DNA of 64,000 nucleotides from AC-51 sp036265325 (GTDB taxonomy: Bacteria > Actinomycetota > UBA4738 > HRBIN12), in contig DATAPH010000023.1 in assembly GCA_036265325.1 (NCBI GenBank), positions 1-64,000 on the forward strand. The letters are read 5' to 3'. Both the position numbers and the translations under genes were made by a program. Below, piece by piece: positions 16,517 to 25,031 of the stretch. Below the pieces are notes generated by a model. The model was given only the letters and a program-made list of their open reading frames with translations, did no database searches and had not been told where the DNA came from. The number at the start of each line of letters is the position of its first letter. The first letter of the stretch is position 1.

Positions 16517-17721
16517 TGCGTGCCGGCGCTGTACGCGTCGGGCACCATGCGATCGGTCGCGAACCGGTCCGGCGCGAAGGGACGGATCAGGTCCGGCATC
16601 ACGCCGGTTGCGATCCGCTCGGCCATCAGCTTGCCGAAGATCGGCGATCCCTTGAAGCCCCAGGTGCCCATCCCGGACATCAGGTAGAAGCGCTCGACCT
16701 CGGACTCGCCGAGGATCGGCGACGAATCGGGCGTCATGTCGCACAGGCCGGTCCATTGCCGCATCGCGCGCGCGTGCGCGATCACGGGGAAGATCTGGAT
16801 CGTGCGCTTCGCGGCTTCGGCGAGGAACCCGAAGGTCGACCGCGTCGAGTAGGTCGGGTAGGGCAGCACCTCGGCGCCGACCAGGAGCTCGCCGCGAGCC
16901 GTCTGCGACACGTACACGTAGAGGTCCATCGAGCTGAGCAATCCGTCGAGCACATGACGGTATGGCTCCGTGACGAACGCCTGCAGCGCCATCGTCACGA
17001 TCGGAAGACGGACGCCGGCCATCGCAGCGACCTGCGAGGACCAGCCCGCGGTCGCGCTGACGACCATCCCGGCGTCGATCGTCCCGCGATCCGTCGTGAC
17101 TCCGCGGCACACGCCGTCGACGACCGCGATCCCCGTGACGGGCGTCTGCTCGTGGATGTGCACGCCTCGGCGCGTGGCGCTCGACGCGTATCCCCAAACG
17201 ACGGCGTCGTGGCGCGCGAACGAGCCCGGCGGATGGAACGACGCGCCGACGATCGGGAACTCGCCGCCACCCGTCAGGTCGACCAGCGGGTTCATCACGG
17301 CGATCTCGTCGGGGGTGAGCACGTCGGTCTGCACGCCGTAGGCGCGGTTGAGCAGCGACTTGTCGCGTTCCACCTCGAGTGAGTCGTGCGTATGACAGAG
17401 GTCCAGCTCGCCTTGCGTCGAGAACAGCAGGTTGAAGTCGAGCTCGGCCGACAGCGTCCGCCAGATCTCGAGGCTCGCCTTGTACAGCGGGACGGTTTCG
17501 GGGGTGTTGTAGTTGGCGCGTACGACCTGCGTGTTGCGGCCCGAGCCCCCGCTGCCGATGTAGTTCCCCTCGAGCACGGCCACATCCGTCATGCCGTGAT
17601 GCGTCGCGAGGTTGTGCGCGAGCGACAGGCCGTTCACACCCCCGCCGATGATCACGACGTCGTAGCTCGGCTTGAGCTCCTGCCGCCGAAGGAACGTGCG
17701 GTGACGAAGCAGCCCGGTCAT
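16513..17721 (-). CDS. Sarcosine oxidase beta subunit
   Basis: This 402-residue FAD-dependent subunit oxidises the N-methyl group of sarcosine. The dinucleotide-binding motif VVIIGGGVNGLSLAHNLA is near residue 21. GGSGRNTQVVRANY follows, where the heterotetrameric enzymes bind FAD. The C-terminal MSGMGTWGFKGSPIFGKLMAE is typical of SoxB. ATG 17721 overlaps the soxG stop by four bases (ATGA). It is the last gene of a soxD-A-G-B operon; the usual order is B-D-A-G. Confidence 0.92.
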   Translation of the reverse strand: MTGLLRHRTFLRRQELKPSYDVVIIGGGVNGLSLAHNLATHHGMTDVAVLEGNYIGSGGSGRNTQVVRANYNTPETVPLYKASLEIWRTLSAELDFNLLFSTQGELDLCHTHDSLEVERDKSLLNRAYGVQTDVLTPDEIAVMNPLVDLTGGGEFPIVGASFHPPGSFARHDAVVWGYASSATRRGVHIHEQTPVTGIAVVDGVCRGVTTDRGTIDAGMVVSATAGWSSQVAAMAGVRLPIVTMALQAFVTEPYRHVLDGLLSSMDLYVYVSQTARGELLVGAEVLPYPTYSTRSTFGFLAEAAKRTIQIFPVIAHARAMRQWTGLCDMTPDSSPILGESEVERFYLMSGMGTWGFKGSPIFGKLMAERIATGVMPDLIRPFAPDRFATDRMVPDAYSAGTH

Positions 17722-18173
17722 GACCGAACCGTCTGCGCGCCGGCGTCTTCGACCGCGCGGGTGCGCACGTGCTCGCCCCAATACGCCGGGACGAGCAACA
17801 GGAACCCATCCGGTTCGCGAAGGATCTTCGCGGCCACGCGCGCGACGTCGCCTTGGATGAACGCGTCGCCGTCCGGTGGGTCAAGCGCCGAGAGGTACGA
17901 CAGCGCGCGGTCGGCATCGGCACCGATGAGGGCGAGGCCGGTCCACCCGTCGGACACGTCGAGGACGAGGGCGTCTTCGTCCAGCGCCGTGATCCGATCG
18001 TTGAGCTCACGTCGCACGTCCGCGGTGAACGCGGGCGCGACCACGGCTATGGCTTCGTCCGGCGCGACACGGAGCATCCGGGCGCCGTGGCCGGGCGCGA
18101 TCAGGCGATCGAGCGCCTTCGGGCTCGCCGCGCACTCGATCAGGCCGACGGCACGGTCCTGGACGTTAGCCAC
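17718..18173 (-). CDS. Sarcosine oxidase gamma subunit
   Basis: A 151-residue subunit lacking cofactors, which stabilises the heterotetramer. The sequence shows VGLIECAASPKALDRL at the N-terminus and LVLDVSDGWTGLALIGADADRALSYLSALDPP, with a GcvT-like fold weakly visible. Assignment rests mainly on its place between soxA (overlap 8 bases) and soxB (overlap 4 bases) and on its length. Confidence 0.85.
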   Translation of the reverse strand: MANVQDRAVGLIECAASPKALDRLIAPGHGARMLRVAPDEAIAVVAPAFTADVRRELNDRITALDEDALVLDVSDGWTGLALIGADADRALSYLSALDPPDGDAFIQGDVARVAAKILREPDGFLLLVPAYWGEHVRTRAVEDAGAQTVRS

Positions 18174-20727
18174 GCAGCCGCACCCCCTCCGGGTCGTAGA
18201 ACGGCGTCGCCGAGACAGTGGCGGTCACGTCGCCGGCGCGAAGGACGTTGGGGAACTCGCCGTCCACCGCGCGGAGCCACCCGAGGCCGACGGGGCCGCC
18301 CGCCGCGACGGACACCGCGCAGGACGTGATCCGTCCGACGATGGCGCCGTCCACCGCGAGCGGATGTCCCCGCTGCGGCGGTCCGTCGAAGCGCAGGCCG
18401 ACGAGCCGCCGCTCGAGGGGAAGGGCGTCCATGCGCTCGAGCGCGCGCTTGCCGACGAACTCCGCTTTATGGGTCGCGACTGCCCAGCCAAGTCCGAGCT
18501 TTGCGGGATGGTCATCCGGCATCGTGTCTTGTGCCAGGTAGACGTGGCCCTTCTCCAGACGAAGCACGTCGAGCGCGTCGAGGCCATGCGGCCGGATGTC
18601 CCACGTCGAGCCGGCGTTGAGCAGCGCGTCCCACAGCTCGACGCTTCGCCCTCGTGGGTGGTGGAGCTCGAACGACAGCTCGCCGACGAACCCGACCGCG
18701 ATCGCGCGGCACGGCACGCCTGCGACCGTGATCTCGGCATAGCCGGGGTACGGGAGCGCGTCTCGCGAGAGGTCGTCGACGCTGAGCGTGGCAAGCAGGT
18801 CGCGGGCATGCGGTCCGGCAACGTTGATCGCGCCGAGCTGCGAGGTCTGGTTCACGAGGTGGACATGAAGGTCGAGACGATCGATCCAGTTCCGAAGCCA
18901 CGCCTCCATCCGATCGGCACCGCCGGACGTCGACGTCAGGAAGTACGAGCTGTGGAGCGCGGCGAGGAGGCCGTCGTCCATCACGTAGCCGGCCTCGTCG
19001 AGGGCGAGCAGATAGCGCGCGCGGCCCGGCGCGATCGCCCCGACGTCGAGAGGGAACACGCGGTCGAGGAGCGTCTGCGCGTCGCGGCCGGCCAGGAGGA
19101 ACTTCGCGAGCGTCGAGACGTCCATCACGCTCACACGCTCGCGGACCGCCCGGATCTCGTCGGCGACGTCGCCGTACGTGCCGGGTCGGAGCCACACGCC
19201 CGAGTGGTCCATCCGCGCGCCGGCCGAGACGTGGCGGTCGTGCAACGCGGTGCGGCGCTCGGCCTGTTCGTGCACGCCGCCGGTGAGGTCGCCGAGCCTC
19301 GGGCCGCGCACCGGTGGCCGGGCGGTGGTGCGTCCGCGAGCGGCCGGCGCCGCACCTTTCGCTCGGGCGTGCTCGGCGAGGTGGCGCGAGCACAGCGCTC
19401 CTTGGCACGGACCCATCGTCGCCGTCGTGTAGCGCTTCAAGATCTCCGACGAGGTCCATCCTTCGTCCCAGGCATGCTCGAGGTCGTGCATCGAGACGTC
19501 CTCGCACACGCAGACGTAGCCGTCGTGCTCGGTGATCGGCCACGGGTCCGCCTCACGCGGCTCGTCGGCGTTTCCGCGGGCGGCGGCGCGGCCCGAGGAC
19601 TCCGCCTCGTCGAGCGTGCATCCCGGTCGTACGACGTCGCCCGCACCGACGACCTCGGGTTCGACGGTCATCCGAAGGAGCGTGTCGCGCGGCGCCCAGC
19701 CGAGCGACAGCACGAGTGCGTCGCACGCGAACGCGCGGCGTCCCTCGGGGGTGAGCACGGTCACCGAGGTGACCTGGTGTCCTCCGCGCGCCTCGAGGAC
19801 GCGGCCCGCGACGAGCGTCACGTCGGTGCCGGCGGTGCGCACCGCGTCGGCGAGCTGCGCGCCCTCGTCGGTGTTCGCGACGACGACGGCGTGCTTGCCG
19901 ATCGGCACGCCGTGGATCGCGGCCATCCGCGCGGCGCCGCGACCGAGCCACACGCCGGGTAGGTCGTTCCCGGGGAAGACGCCGTGGGCCTCGAGCGAAC
20001 CCGTCGCCACGATCACGCGCTCGGCCTCGACCTCGACGAGCTCGTCGGGACCCACGAGCGCCGCCGAGGGCCCTTCGTAAACCCCGATCGCAGCGTGGCC
20101 CGCCAGGATGTCGGCGCCGGCGGCGCGCGCCTCGGCCCCGAGTCGCGTGATGGCTTCGCGCGCCGCCGCATCGGTGGTCCGAGCGCCGAGCGCTGCTTCG
20201 TCGGCGACGAGCACCGACCCGTCGGTCGACGCCGTCGCGGCCGCCGCCAGGCCGGCCACCCCGCCGCCGATCACGAGCGTGCGGACGCGAACGAACCGCG
20301 TCGGCGTGCGGCGCGCCGGCGCGTTCACGGGCAGCGTCCCCGTGCCCGTCGCCCGGCGGATCACGCGCTCCGCGATAGGCCACAGCCACCGCGGCCGCGC
20401 GAACACCTTGTAGTAGAAACCGACCGGCATGAACCGGTGCAGCCGGTCGTTGATCGCGAGCGCGTCGCGGTCCGCGGAGGGCCAGCCGGTCTCGCGTTCG
20501 ACGCGCATCCCGTCGGTCGCCGGCGTCACGCAGGCGCGCTCGCCCGGCAGTCCGTCGACCGTCACCAGGCAGTTCGCGCAGTCGCCGGTCCCGCAGTACA
20601 GACCTCGCCGTCGATGCGCCTTCAAAGACCGGGTGAACGTACGCACGCCCGCTCGGAAGGCTGCGGCCGCGATCGTGTCGCCGTCGCTGACCTCCAGGCG
20701 CCGCCCGTCCAGTCGCAGGGACGGCAT
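18166..20727 (-). CDS. Sarcosine oxidase alpha subunit
   Basis: An 853-residue multidomain subunit. In order it has an N-terminal 2Fe-2S-like module (YCGTGDCANCLVTVDG, about 44-59), a pyridine-nucleotide-disulfide fold (LVIGGGVAGLAAAATAS), a central Cys-rich SoxA module (VCVCEDVSMHDLEHAWDEGW then GPCQGALC) and a C-terminal GcvT-like folate domain (from about residue 490). The folate domain passes the released methyl to tetrahydrofolate as methylene-THF. It is somewhat shorter than the usual 950-1000 residues. The gene starts one base after soxD ends. Confidence 0.93.
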   Translation of the reverse strand: MPSLRLDGRRLEVSDGDTIAAAAFRAGVRTFTRSLKAHRRRGLYCGTGDCANCLVTVDGLPGERACVTPATDGMRVERETGWPSADRDALAINDRLHRFMPVGFYYKVFARPRWLWPIAERVIRRATGTGTLPVNAPARRTPTRFVRVRTLVIGGGVAGLAAAATASTDGSVLVADEAALGARTTDAAAREAITRLGAEARAAGADILAGHAAIGVYEGPSAALVGPDELVEVEAERVIVATGSLEAHGVFPGNDLPGVWLGRGAARMAAIHGVPIGKHAVVVANTDEGAQLADAVRTAGTDVTLVAGRVLEARGGHQVTSVTVLTPEGRRAFACDALVLSLGWAPRDTLLRMTVEPEVVGAGDVVRPGCTLDEAESSGRAAARGNADEPREADPWPITEHDGYVCVCEDVSMHDLEHAWDEGWTSSEILKRYTTATMGPCQGALCSRHLAEHARAKGAAPAARGRTTARPPVRGPRLGDLTGGVHEQAERRTALHDRHVSAGARMDHSGVWLRPGTYGDVADEIRAVRERVSVMDVSTLAKFLLAGRDAQTLLDRVFPLDVGAIAPGRARYLLALDEAGYVMDDGLLAALHSSYFLTSTSGGADRMEAWLRNWIDRLDLHVHLVNQTSQLGAINVAGPHARDLLATLSVDDLSRDALPYPGYAEITVAGVPCRAIAVGFVGELSFELHHPRGRSVELWDALLNAGSTWDIRPHGLDALDVLRLEKGHVYLAQDTMPDDHPAKLGLGWAVATHKAEFVGKRALERMDALPLERRLVGLRFDGPPQRGHPLAVDGAIVGRITSCAVSVAAGGPVGLGWLRAVDGEFPNVLRAGDVTATVSATPFYDPEGVRLRG

Positions 20728-20728
20728 C

Positions 20729-20959
20729 TCAGGCCTCGACGCGATTCGTGCCGGTGTCGCGAGTCAGGGTCACCCATCGCCGGCAACCGAGCAGGTGGAA
20801 CCAGCGTTCTTCCTGGGGACCGTCGGCGTTGTCGTGCAGATAGACGCGCGCGAAATCGCTCGCGGTGTCCGGCGAGGCGACATCACGCAGCTCGCCTCCG
20901 AAGGAGAACTCCGTGAACGGGCGCCGGCCGCACGTCGGACACGTGACGACCATGCTCAT
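20729..20959 (-). CDS. Sarcosine oxidase delta subunit
   Basis: A 76-residue zinc subunit. It has VTCPTCGRRPFTEFSFGGELRD at the N-terminus and a second HLLGCRRWVTLTRDT segment, matching the SoxD zinc-ribbon pattern. As the first gene of the sox operon, its start carries the upstream regulatory region. An alternative ATG lies six bases downstream (20953). Confidence 0.92.
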   Translation of the reverse strand: MSMVVTCPTCGRRPFTEFSFGGELRDVASPDTASDFARVYLHDNADGPQEERWFHLLGCRRWVTLTRDTGTNRVEA

Positions 20960-20994
20960 CGAGCGGAACTCCCAGTCACGTCCATGGTCCGAGG

Positions 20995-21000
20995 ATGCTA
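20995..21000 (-). promoter_or_regulatory. -10 element TAGCAT for the sox operon
   Basis: TAGCAT on the minus strand lies 35 bases before the soxD ATG and would give a short leader. No convincing -35 is seen. Confidence 0.3.
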
Positions 21001-21031
21001 GCCCACCTGCACCGGGGCACCGAACGGCCGT

Positions 21032-21048
21032 CGTGACCCGGCGTCACG
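21032..21048. promoter_or_regulatory. Dyad CGTGAC-N5-GTCACG between soxD and the divergent gene
   Basis: A perfect six-base inverted repeat with a CCGGC centre sits between the candidate soxD -10 and the -10 of the divergent gene. Its placement suits an operator controlling sarcosine oxidase expression. Confidence 0.35.
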
Positions 21049-21057
21049 CGGAGCGCC

Positions 21058-21063
21058 TAGCCT
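21058..21063 (+). promoter_or_regulatory. -10 element TAGCCT before the Nfu-N-like gene
   Basis: TAGCCT ends six bases before the ATG at 21070. GGAGG lies between them, but a transcript starting near the ATG would not include it. Confidence 0.35.
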
Positions 21064-21069
21064 GGAGGC

Positions 21070-21570
21070 ATGGATCGCCGATGGGCGCTCGAGCAACCCG
21101 CGAACCCGAGCGTGGTCCGTGTGCACGTCGACCAGGAACTCACCGATCGCACGATCGTCACCAGCCCGCCGGCGGAGATCGCGCGTCCGCTCGCGGGCCT
21201 GCTCGAGCTCGAGGCCGTTCGCGCGGTCGACCTGCACCGGTATCACGCGCGCGTGAACCTCGCGCACGGCGCGGACCGCGACGCCGCCGCCCGCCACGTC
21301 GTCGACATCCTGCGGACGGCCTGGGGCAACGCGGCGGATGACGCCCAGGAGCCCGACCCTCGCGCGTTCGAGATCGAGTACGCCGGCCCACGTGTGGTCG
21401 CGGAGTCGGCGGAGATGGCGGCCGGCCGCGAGCTGCTCGTCAGGCTCTTCACCGTCATCGGCGTGCGTGAGGCGATCCTTGGCGACGGGCTGGCGCTCGT
21501 TCGCATCGGACGGCTCTTCACATGGGGCGCGGTCGAGCCGGCGGTGACCGCCGCGCTCCGCGCGACCTAG
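21070..21570 (+). CDS. Protein with two Nfu N-terminal-like domains
   Basis: A 166-residue protein whose two halves both resemble the NifU/Nfu N-terminal (PF08712) fold. The first half starts NPSVVRVHVDQEL and contains ARPLAGLLELEAVRAVDLHRYHARV. The second half begins near FEIEYAGP and contains AGRELLVRLFTVIGVREAILGDGLALVRI, close to the family pattern SPLAxxLFxIxGVxxVFxGxDFITV. No CxxC cluster-binding domain is present. Function is unknown; in other proteins this module accompanies iron-sulfur cluster delivery. The neighbouring SoxA needs such clusters, which makes an assembly role an inference worth testing. Confidence 0.55.
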   Translation: MDRRWALEQPANPSVVRVHVDQELTDRTIVTSPPAEIARPLAGLLELEAVRAVDLHRYHARVNLAHGADRDAAARHVVDILRTAWGNAADDAQEPDPRAFEIEYAGPRVVAESAEMAAGRELLVRLFTVIGVREAILGDGLALVRIGRLFTWGAVEPAVTAALRAT

Positions 21571-23525
21571 CTGTACAGGTCGGGCGTCGGGATACCCTGG
21601 TCGACGCCGGTGCCGGTGTACACCGTCGAGCCCGACCAGCCGGTCGTCTCGTGCGACAGGAGGTAGTCGCTCGAGAACACGGCCGCGAATTCCGGGTTGT
21701 CGAGCAGCTGCATCTCGATCGCGCTTGCCGGAACGTACGGGCCGAGGTTCTGGCGATAGGTGAGGTTCCGCAGCGCGGCGGCGACATCGTCGACGCTCGC
21801 TCCGGCGTCGCCGAGCGCGGCACGATCCAGGTAGACCTCCGACGGCGCCGTGTATTCGACGGCCGCCCCCAACCCCGCGCCGAACTCGCGCTCGATCGTG
21901 GACGCGAGCTGGATCGGGTCGAGTCGCACGCCCCCCATCGAGTCGGGGAGCGGGCATTGCCCGTGATCCGCGGTGACGAACAGGGCGTACTCGCCCGGGA
22001 ACCGCTGGTCGAGGAAGCGCACCATCCGCCCGAGCTCGTCGTCGACCGCCTGAAGCATGTAGCCCTCCCACTTTGACTGCATGCCGTACACGTGACCGGT
22101 GTAGTCCGGCGACTTGAAGGTCGTGTAGAGCAGCGACGGGTTGTCCTCGCCTATCGGCTCGTTCGTAAGCGTGGCCTCGAGCAGATCGCCCTGGTAGCCG
22201 GCGATCGGAGGCACGCAGCAGTAGGTGGTGCGCCATGGCTCCCACTGGGGGTCCCAGGTCGGCTCGATCGGCTCGAACGTCTGCATCCGCGCGTCGAGCA
22301 CGTCCATGCTCGGTGAGCCCTGCGGCAAACGGAACATCGCCGGGTTGTGCGGCTGCCAGCCGGTGCCGGCGTCCTCATCGAAGAAGACGCCGACCGGCAG
22401 ATCGGTCGAGGGCCGGTCCGTGCCGCCGGCGCCGATCATGCCCATGTGCCACACCTGGTAGCCGATCTCGCCCACCCAGGCGCCGGTCGCGTCGTGGTAC
22501 ATGTCGGACAGCGTCGGTACGAGGAGGTCGCTGGGGTCGGCTTGGCCGGGCGTTCCGTACGCCTTCCGTGCGACCGCGCCGTCGCGGATGTTGTGACCGG
22601 TGATGCCATGCTGGCGTGGGAACGTGCCGGTGCCGATCGTCGCGTGCGCGCACGCGGTCACGGCAGGGAACGAGCCCGTGAGGGCGTTGCGGTAGTGCAT
22701 CCCGTCGTGCATCAGCCGCGCGAAGTTCGGCCAGTCGTTCGGCCATTGACGAAGGACGTTCCAGCCGCCGCCGTCGAAGACGTAGGTCACGACGACCTTC
22801 GGAGTCTTGCCGGTCGTGCGGAACCCTGGAAGTCCCTGACCCTCGCGGTCACCGGGCCAATCGGGGAACCCGATCAGCTGCGCGGTCGTCGGCGCGAGAT
22901 CGGCGAGCGAGACGCGGTCTTCGTTGTCGCCCGGCTCGATGATGCCGGGGCCGTAGGCCACGAGCGGGATCCGCTCGAGGTACATCCACACGGCGGCATG
23001 CGAGGTGCGCGGATCGCGCGGGTGCAGGCTCAAGGATTCGAACGAGTAGTTCGCGGAGTTGAACGGCGCGAGCAGCAGCTGGATGTCGCCGGAACGCTGT
23101 GCGTTCGCCGCGCGCGCGACGAGCTCCATGTACTCTGCGCCGAGGTCGTTCGCCGCGGCGTCCTGCATCGCGATCGCGTCGGGCCGAAGCGCCTTGTCGA
23201 TCCCGCGCCCCAGGGCCGCACCCACCCCGATCAGCGCGACGCCGCCAAGCCCCACCTGCAGGAACCGCCGACGCGAGCCGTCGGCCGGCCCCGGCGTCCG
23301 CGGGTGCCGGGCGATCCAGGCGAGCAGCGCAAGTGCGACGATCAGCACGGCCAACCCGGCGACGATGCCGACCTCGATGCTGCCGAGGAACGTGCAGACG
23401 AGCGCGGTTAGCCCTGCCAGGCACGCGATGAGCACCACGACGCCGGGCAGCGGTATCCGGGTCGAGGCGGGCGGCGTGTCCCGATCGGCGGTCGGCCGGT
23501 CGGCAGTTGCGGGCGGGTGCGCCAT
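21567..23525 (-). CDS. Membrane-anchored type I phosphodiesterase/alkaline phosphatase-like enzyme
   Basis: A 652-residue enzyme of the alkaline-phosphatase superfamily. It has two N-terminal membrane helices (about 27-49 and 51-72), then SRRRFLQ (84-90) before a third helix, and a large extracytoplasmic catalytic domain. That domain shows YVFDGGGWN (metal Asp), FPAVTACAHATIGTGTFPRQHGITG (nucleophile Thr) and FVTADHGQ (metal Asp-His), as in type I phosphodiesterase/nucleotide pyrophosphatase proteins. The internal twin-arginine motif suggests dual Sec-Tat insertion. The substrate is unknown. It overlaps the convergent Nfu-N-like gene by four bases. Confidence 0.85.
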   Translation of the reverse strand: MAHPPATADRPTADRDTPPASTRIPLPGVVVLIACLAGLTALVCTFLGSIEVGIVAGLAVLIVALALLAWIARHPRTPGPADGSRRRFLQVGLGGVALIGVGAALGRGIDKALRPDAIAMQDAAANDLGAEYMELVARAANAQRSGDIQLLLAPFNSANYSFESLSLHPRDPRTSHAAVWMYLERIPLVAYGPGIIEPGDNEDRVSLADLAPTTAQLIGFPDWPGDREGQGLPGFRTTGKTPKVVVTYVFDGGGWNVLRQWPNDWPNFARLMHDGMHYRNALTGSFPAVTACAHATIGTGTFPRQHGITGHNIRDGAVARKAYGTPGQADPSDLLVPTLSDMYHDATGAWVGEIGYQVWHMGMIGAGGTDRPSTDLPVGVFFDEDAGTGWQPHNPAMFRLPQGSPSMDVLDARMQTFEPIEPTWDPQWEPWRTTYCCVPPIAGYQGDLLEATLTNEPIGEDNPSLLYTTFKSPDYTGHVYGMQSKWEGYMLQAVDDELGRMVRFLDQRFPGEYALFVTADHGQCPLPDSMGGVRLDPIQLASTIEREFGAGLGAAVEYTAPSEVYLDRAALGDAGASVDDVAAALRNLTYRQNLGPYVPASAIEMQLLDNPEFAAVFSSDYLLSHETTGWSGSTVYTGTGVDQGIPTPDLYS

Positions 23526-23596
23526 CGCTTCCTATGGTCGCAGACCGCCGGGCGATGCCCGCCCTGGCGAGGGTTGCGTTCTTGCGATGACGGCGG

Positions 23597-24790
23597 CTAG
23601 GTGCGCTTGCGCGGCAGGTCTAAGAAGGGGAGAGGAACCACCGTGGCGGCGACCTTGCCGCGTTCACCCTCCACGCTGTACTCGACGGAGACCCGACCGC
23701 CCGGCTTCTCCAGCGCCTTGTCCACCGACCCGAACCCGACCATCTTCTTGATCGTCGTGCCCCAGGTGACCGACGTGGCGCGTCCGATCTGGGTGTTGTC
23801 CTTGTAGACGGGGACGGGCGAGCGATCGACGAACGGCGAGATCATCGGGGCCAGCCCGTGCTTGGCGAACATGCCTTCGATCCCGGCCCAATCGAGCTCC
23901 AGGCCGACGAGCCGCCGGTCGGGACCGCCGGCATCCTGCTCAGCGAGCAGCGCCCGCCGTCCGTTGAAGTCGGCGCTCTTGCCGAAGTCGACCAGGCGGC
24001 CAAGCCCGATCTCGAACGGGGAATAGGACTGCTCCTCGCTGATCGCGTGGCGCGCGCTCGTGTACTCGGCCTCGATCAGGATCAGGCCGGCCTCGACCCG
24101 GCACACGTCCAGCGCGCGGATCCCGGCCGGGAAGATGCCGAACGGCGCCCCGGCCTCGAAGATCGCGTCCCACACCTCGAGCGCCGCGTCGACGGGGATC
24201 CACAGTTCGTAGCCGCGGTCGCCGGTGTACCCAGTCCGCGTGACGCTCACGTCCACGCCGCCGATCTCGGTCCGCCGGTGACGGAAGTAGCTGACGTCGG
24301 TCCAATCCTGGCGCGTCGCGGCCTCGAGCACCTCGCGGCTGAGCTTCCCCTGGAGGGCCAGGCCCGCGAGCGACTCGGAGACGTCGTCGACCTCGACGTC
24401 GAGGCCGGTCGCGTTCATCAGGAACCAGCGCGCACACGGGTCGGCCGACGTGATCCGGTACTCCGTTTCTGCGATGCGGGTGATCGTGCCGTCGTCCAGG
24501 ACCTTCCCGGCCTCGTCGCACCACGGCGTGTAGTAGACCTGGTCGACCTGCTGCTTGGAGATGTCGCGGGTCATCACGCGGTCGAGCAGCCGCGCAGCGT
24601 CGGCGCCGCGGACCACGTACTTGTAGAGCGGGCTCGTGTCGATCACCGCGGCCGCTTCGCGGATGGCGCTGTACTCGATGTCATGGAAGTCGGCGTAGAC
24701 CGCCGGCGCGAAGTACCCGGCCCACTCGCCCCACGCCTGCTTGACGTTCAGCTCCTGCTGGCGGGGATAGAACGCGGTTCCGACCGACAC
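23597..24790 (-). CDS. GcvT-like aminomethyltransferase family protein
   Basis: A 397-residue folate-dependent enzyme of the GcvT/YgfZ/DmdA superfamily. It shows VIDTSPLYKYVVRGADAARLLDRVMTRD (N-terminal), VSVTRTGYTGDRGYELWIP (folate site) and RALDVCRVEAGLILIEAEYTSAR, then a C-terminal barrel. No lipoyl H-protein or GcvP is nearby, so a stand-alone demethylase or methyl-transfer role is more likely than glycine cleavage. The GTG start follows GAGGGAGG. It is divergent from two flavoprotein genes and about 2.6 kb from the sarcosine oxidase operon. Confidence 0.8.
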   Translation of the reverse strand: MSVGTAFYPRQQELNVKQAWGEWAGYFAPAVYADFHDIEYSAIREAAAVIDTSPLYKYVVRGADAARLLDRVMTRDISKQQVDQVYYTPWCDEAGKVLDDGTITRIAETEYRITSADPCARWFLMNATGLDVEVDDVSESLAGLALQGKLSREVLEAATRQDWTDVSYFRHRRTEIGGVDVSVTRTGYTGDRGYELWIPVDAALEVWDAIFEAGAPFGIFPAGIRALDVCRVEAGLILIEAEYTSARHAISEEQSYSPFEIGLGRLVDFGKSADFNGRRALLAEQDAGGPDRRLVGLELDWAGIEGMFAKHGLAPMISPFVDRSPVPVYKDNTQIGRATSVTWGTTIKKMVGFGSVDKALEKPGGRVSVEYSVEGERGKVAATVVPLPFLDLPRKRT

Positions 24791-24883
24791 GGGGCCTCCC
24801 TCGGATCGTCAGCGAAACGCCCTGGATCGGGGTTCCGGCGGCCCAGCGTATCGTCGCGTTCCCGGCCGTATCCCGCGATGGGT

Positions 24884-24894
24884 GACCTCAGGTC
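24884..24894. promoter_or_regulatory. Dyad GACCT-C-AGGTC in the GcvT-like/flavoprotein divergent region
   Basis: A perfect five-base inverted repeat with a one-base centre lies between the GcvT-like gene and the tandem flavoproteins, about 10 bp upstream of the candidate plus-strand -35. It could bind a dimeric regulator. The 241-base gap holds no gene and no riboswitch that I recognise. Confidence 0.3.
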
Positions 24895-24903
24895 AGTGTG
24901 GTG

Positions 24904-24933
24904 TTGGCTGGGCAACAGGGCCGTGGCTAGCAT
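24904..24933 (+). promoter_or_regulatory. Candidate promoter TTGGCT-N18-TAGCAT for the flavoprotein operon
   Basis: TTGGCT (24904-24909) and TAGCAT (24928-24933) are spaced 18 bases apart. The transcript would carry an approximately 90-base GC-rich leader ending in the GAGGAGGC ribosome binding site at about 25020. Confidence 0.35.
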
Positions 24934-25031
24934 GAGCGACCGTGCCGGAAGGCCCCGTCCGACGGGCCGCCGGATAACCTCGAGTCACCCCGAGCTGGCG
25001 CTGCCGTCCGCGGTGCGCCGAGGAGGCAGGC

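Noticed and set aside
15350..18010. Long minus-strand reading frame (about 886 codons) opposite the YcaQ-like gene and running into the sox genes
   Set aside because: It has no recognisable domains, is rich in Arg/Ala/Pro and lies antisense to well-supported genes. It is a by-product of high GC3.
17386..19962. Plus-strand reading frame of about 858 codons opposite soxA, soxG and soxB
   Set aside because: It is antisense to an operon with diagnostic motifs and tight junctions.
24791..25031. Glycine, SAM, cobalamin or guanidine riboswitch in the 241-base divergent gap
   Set aside because: The conserved core sequences of these classes were not found; only promoters, a dyad and GC-rich hairpins are visible.
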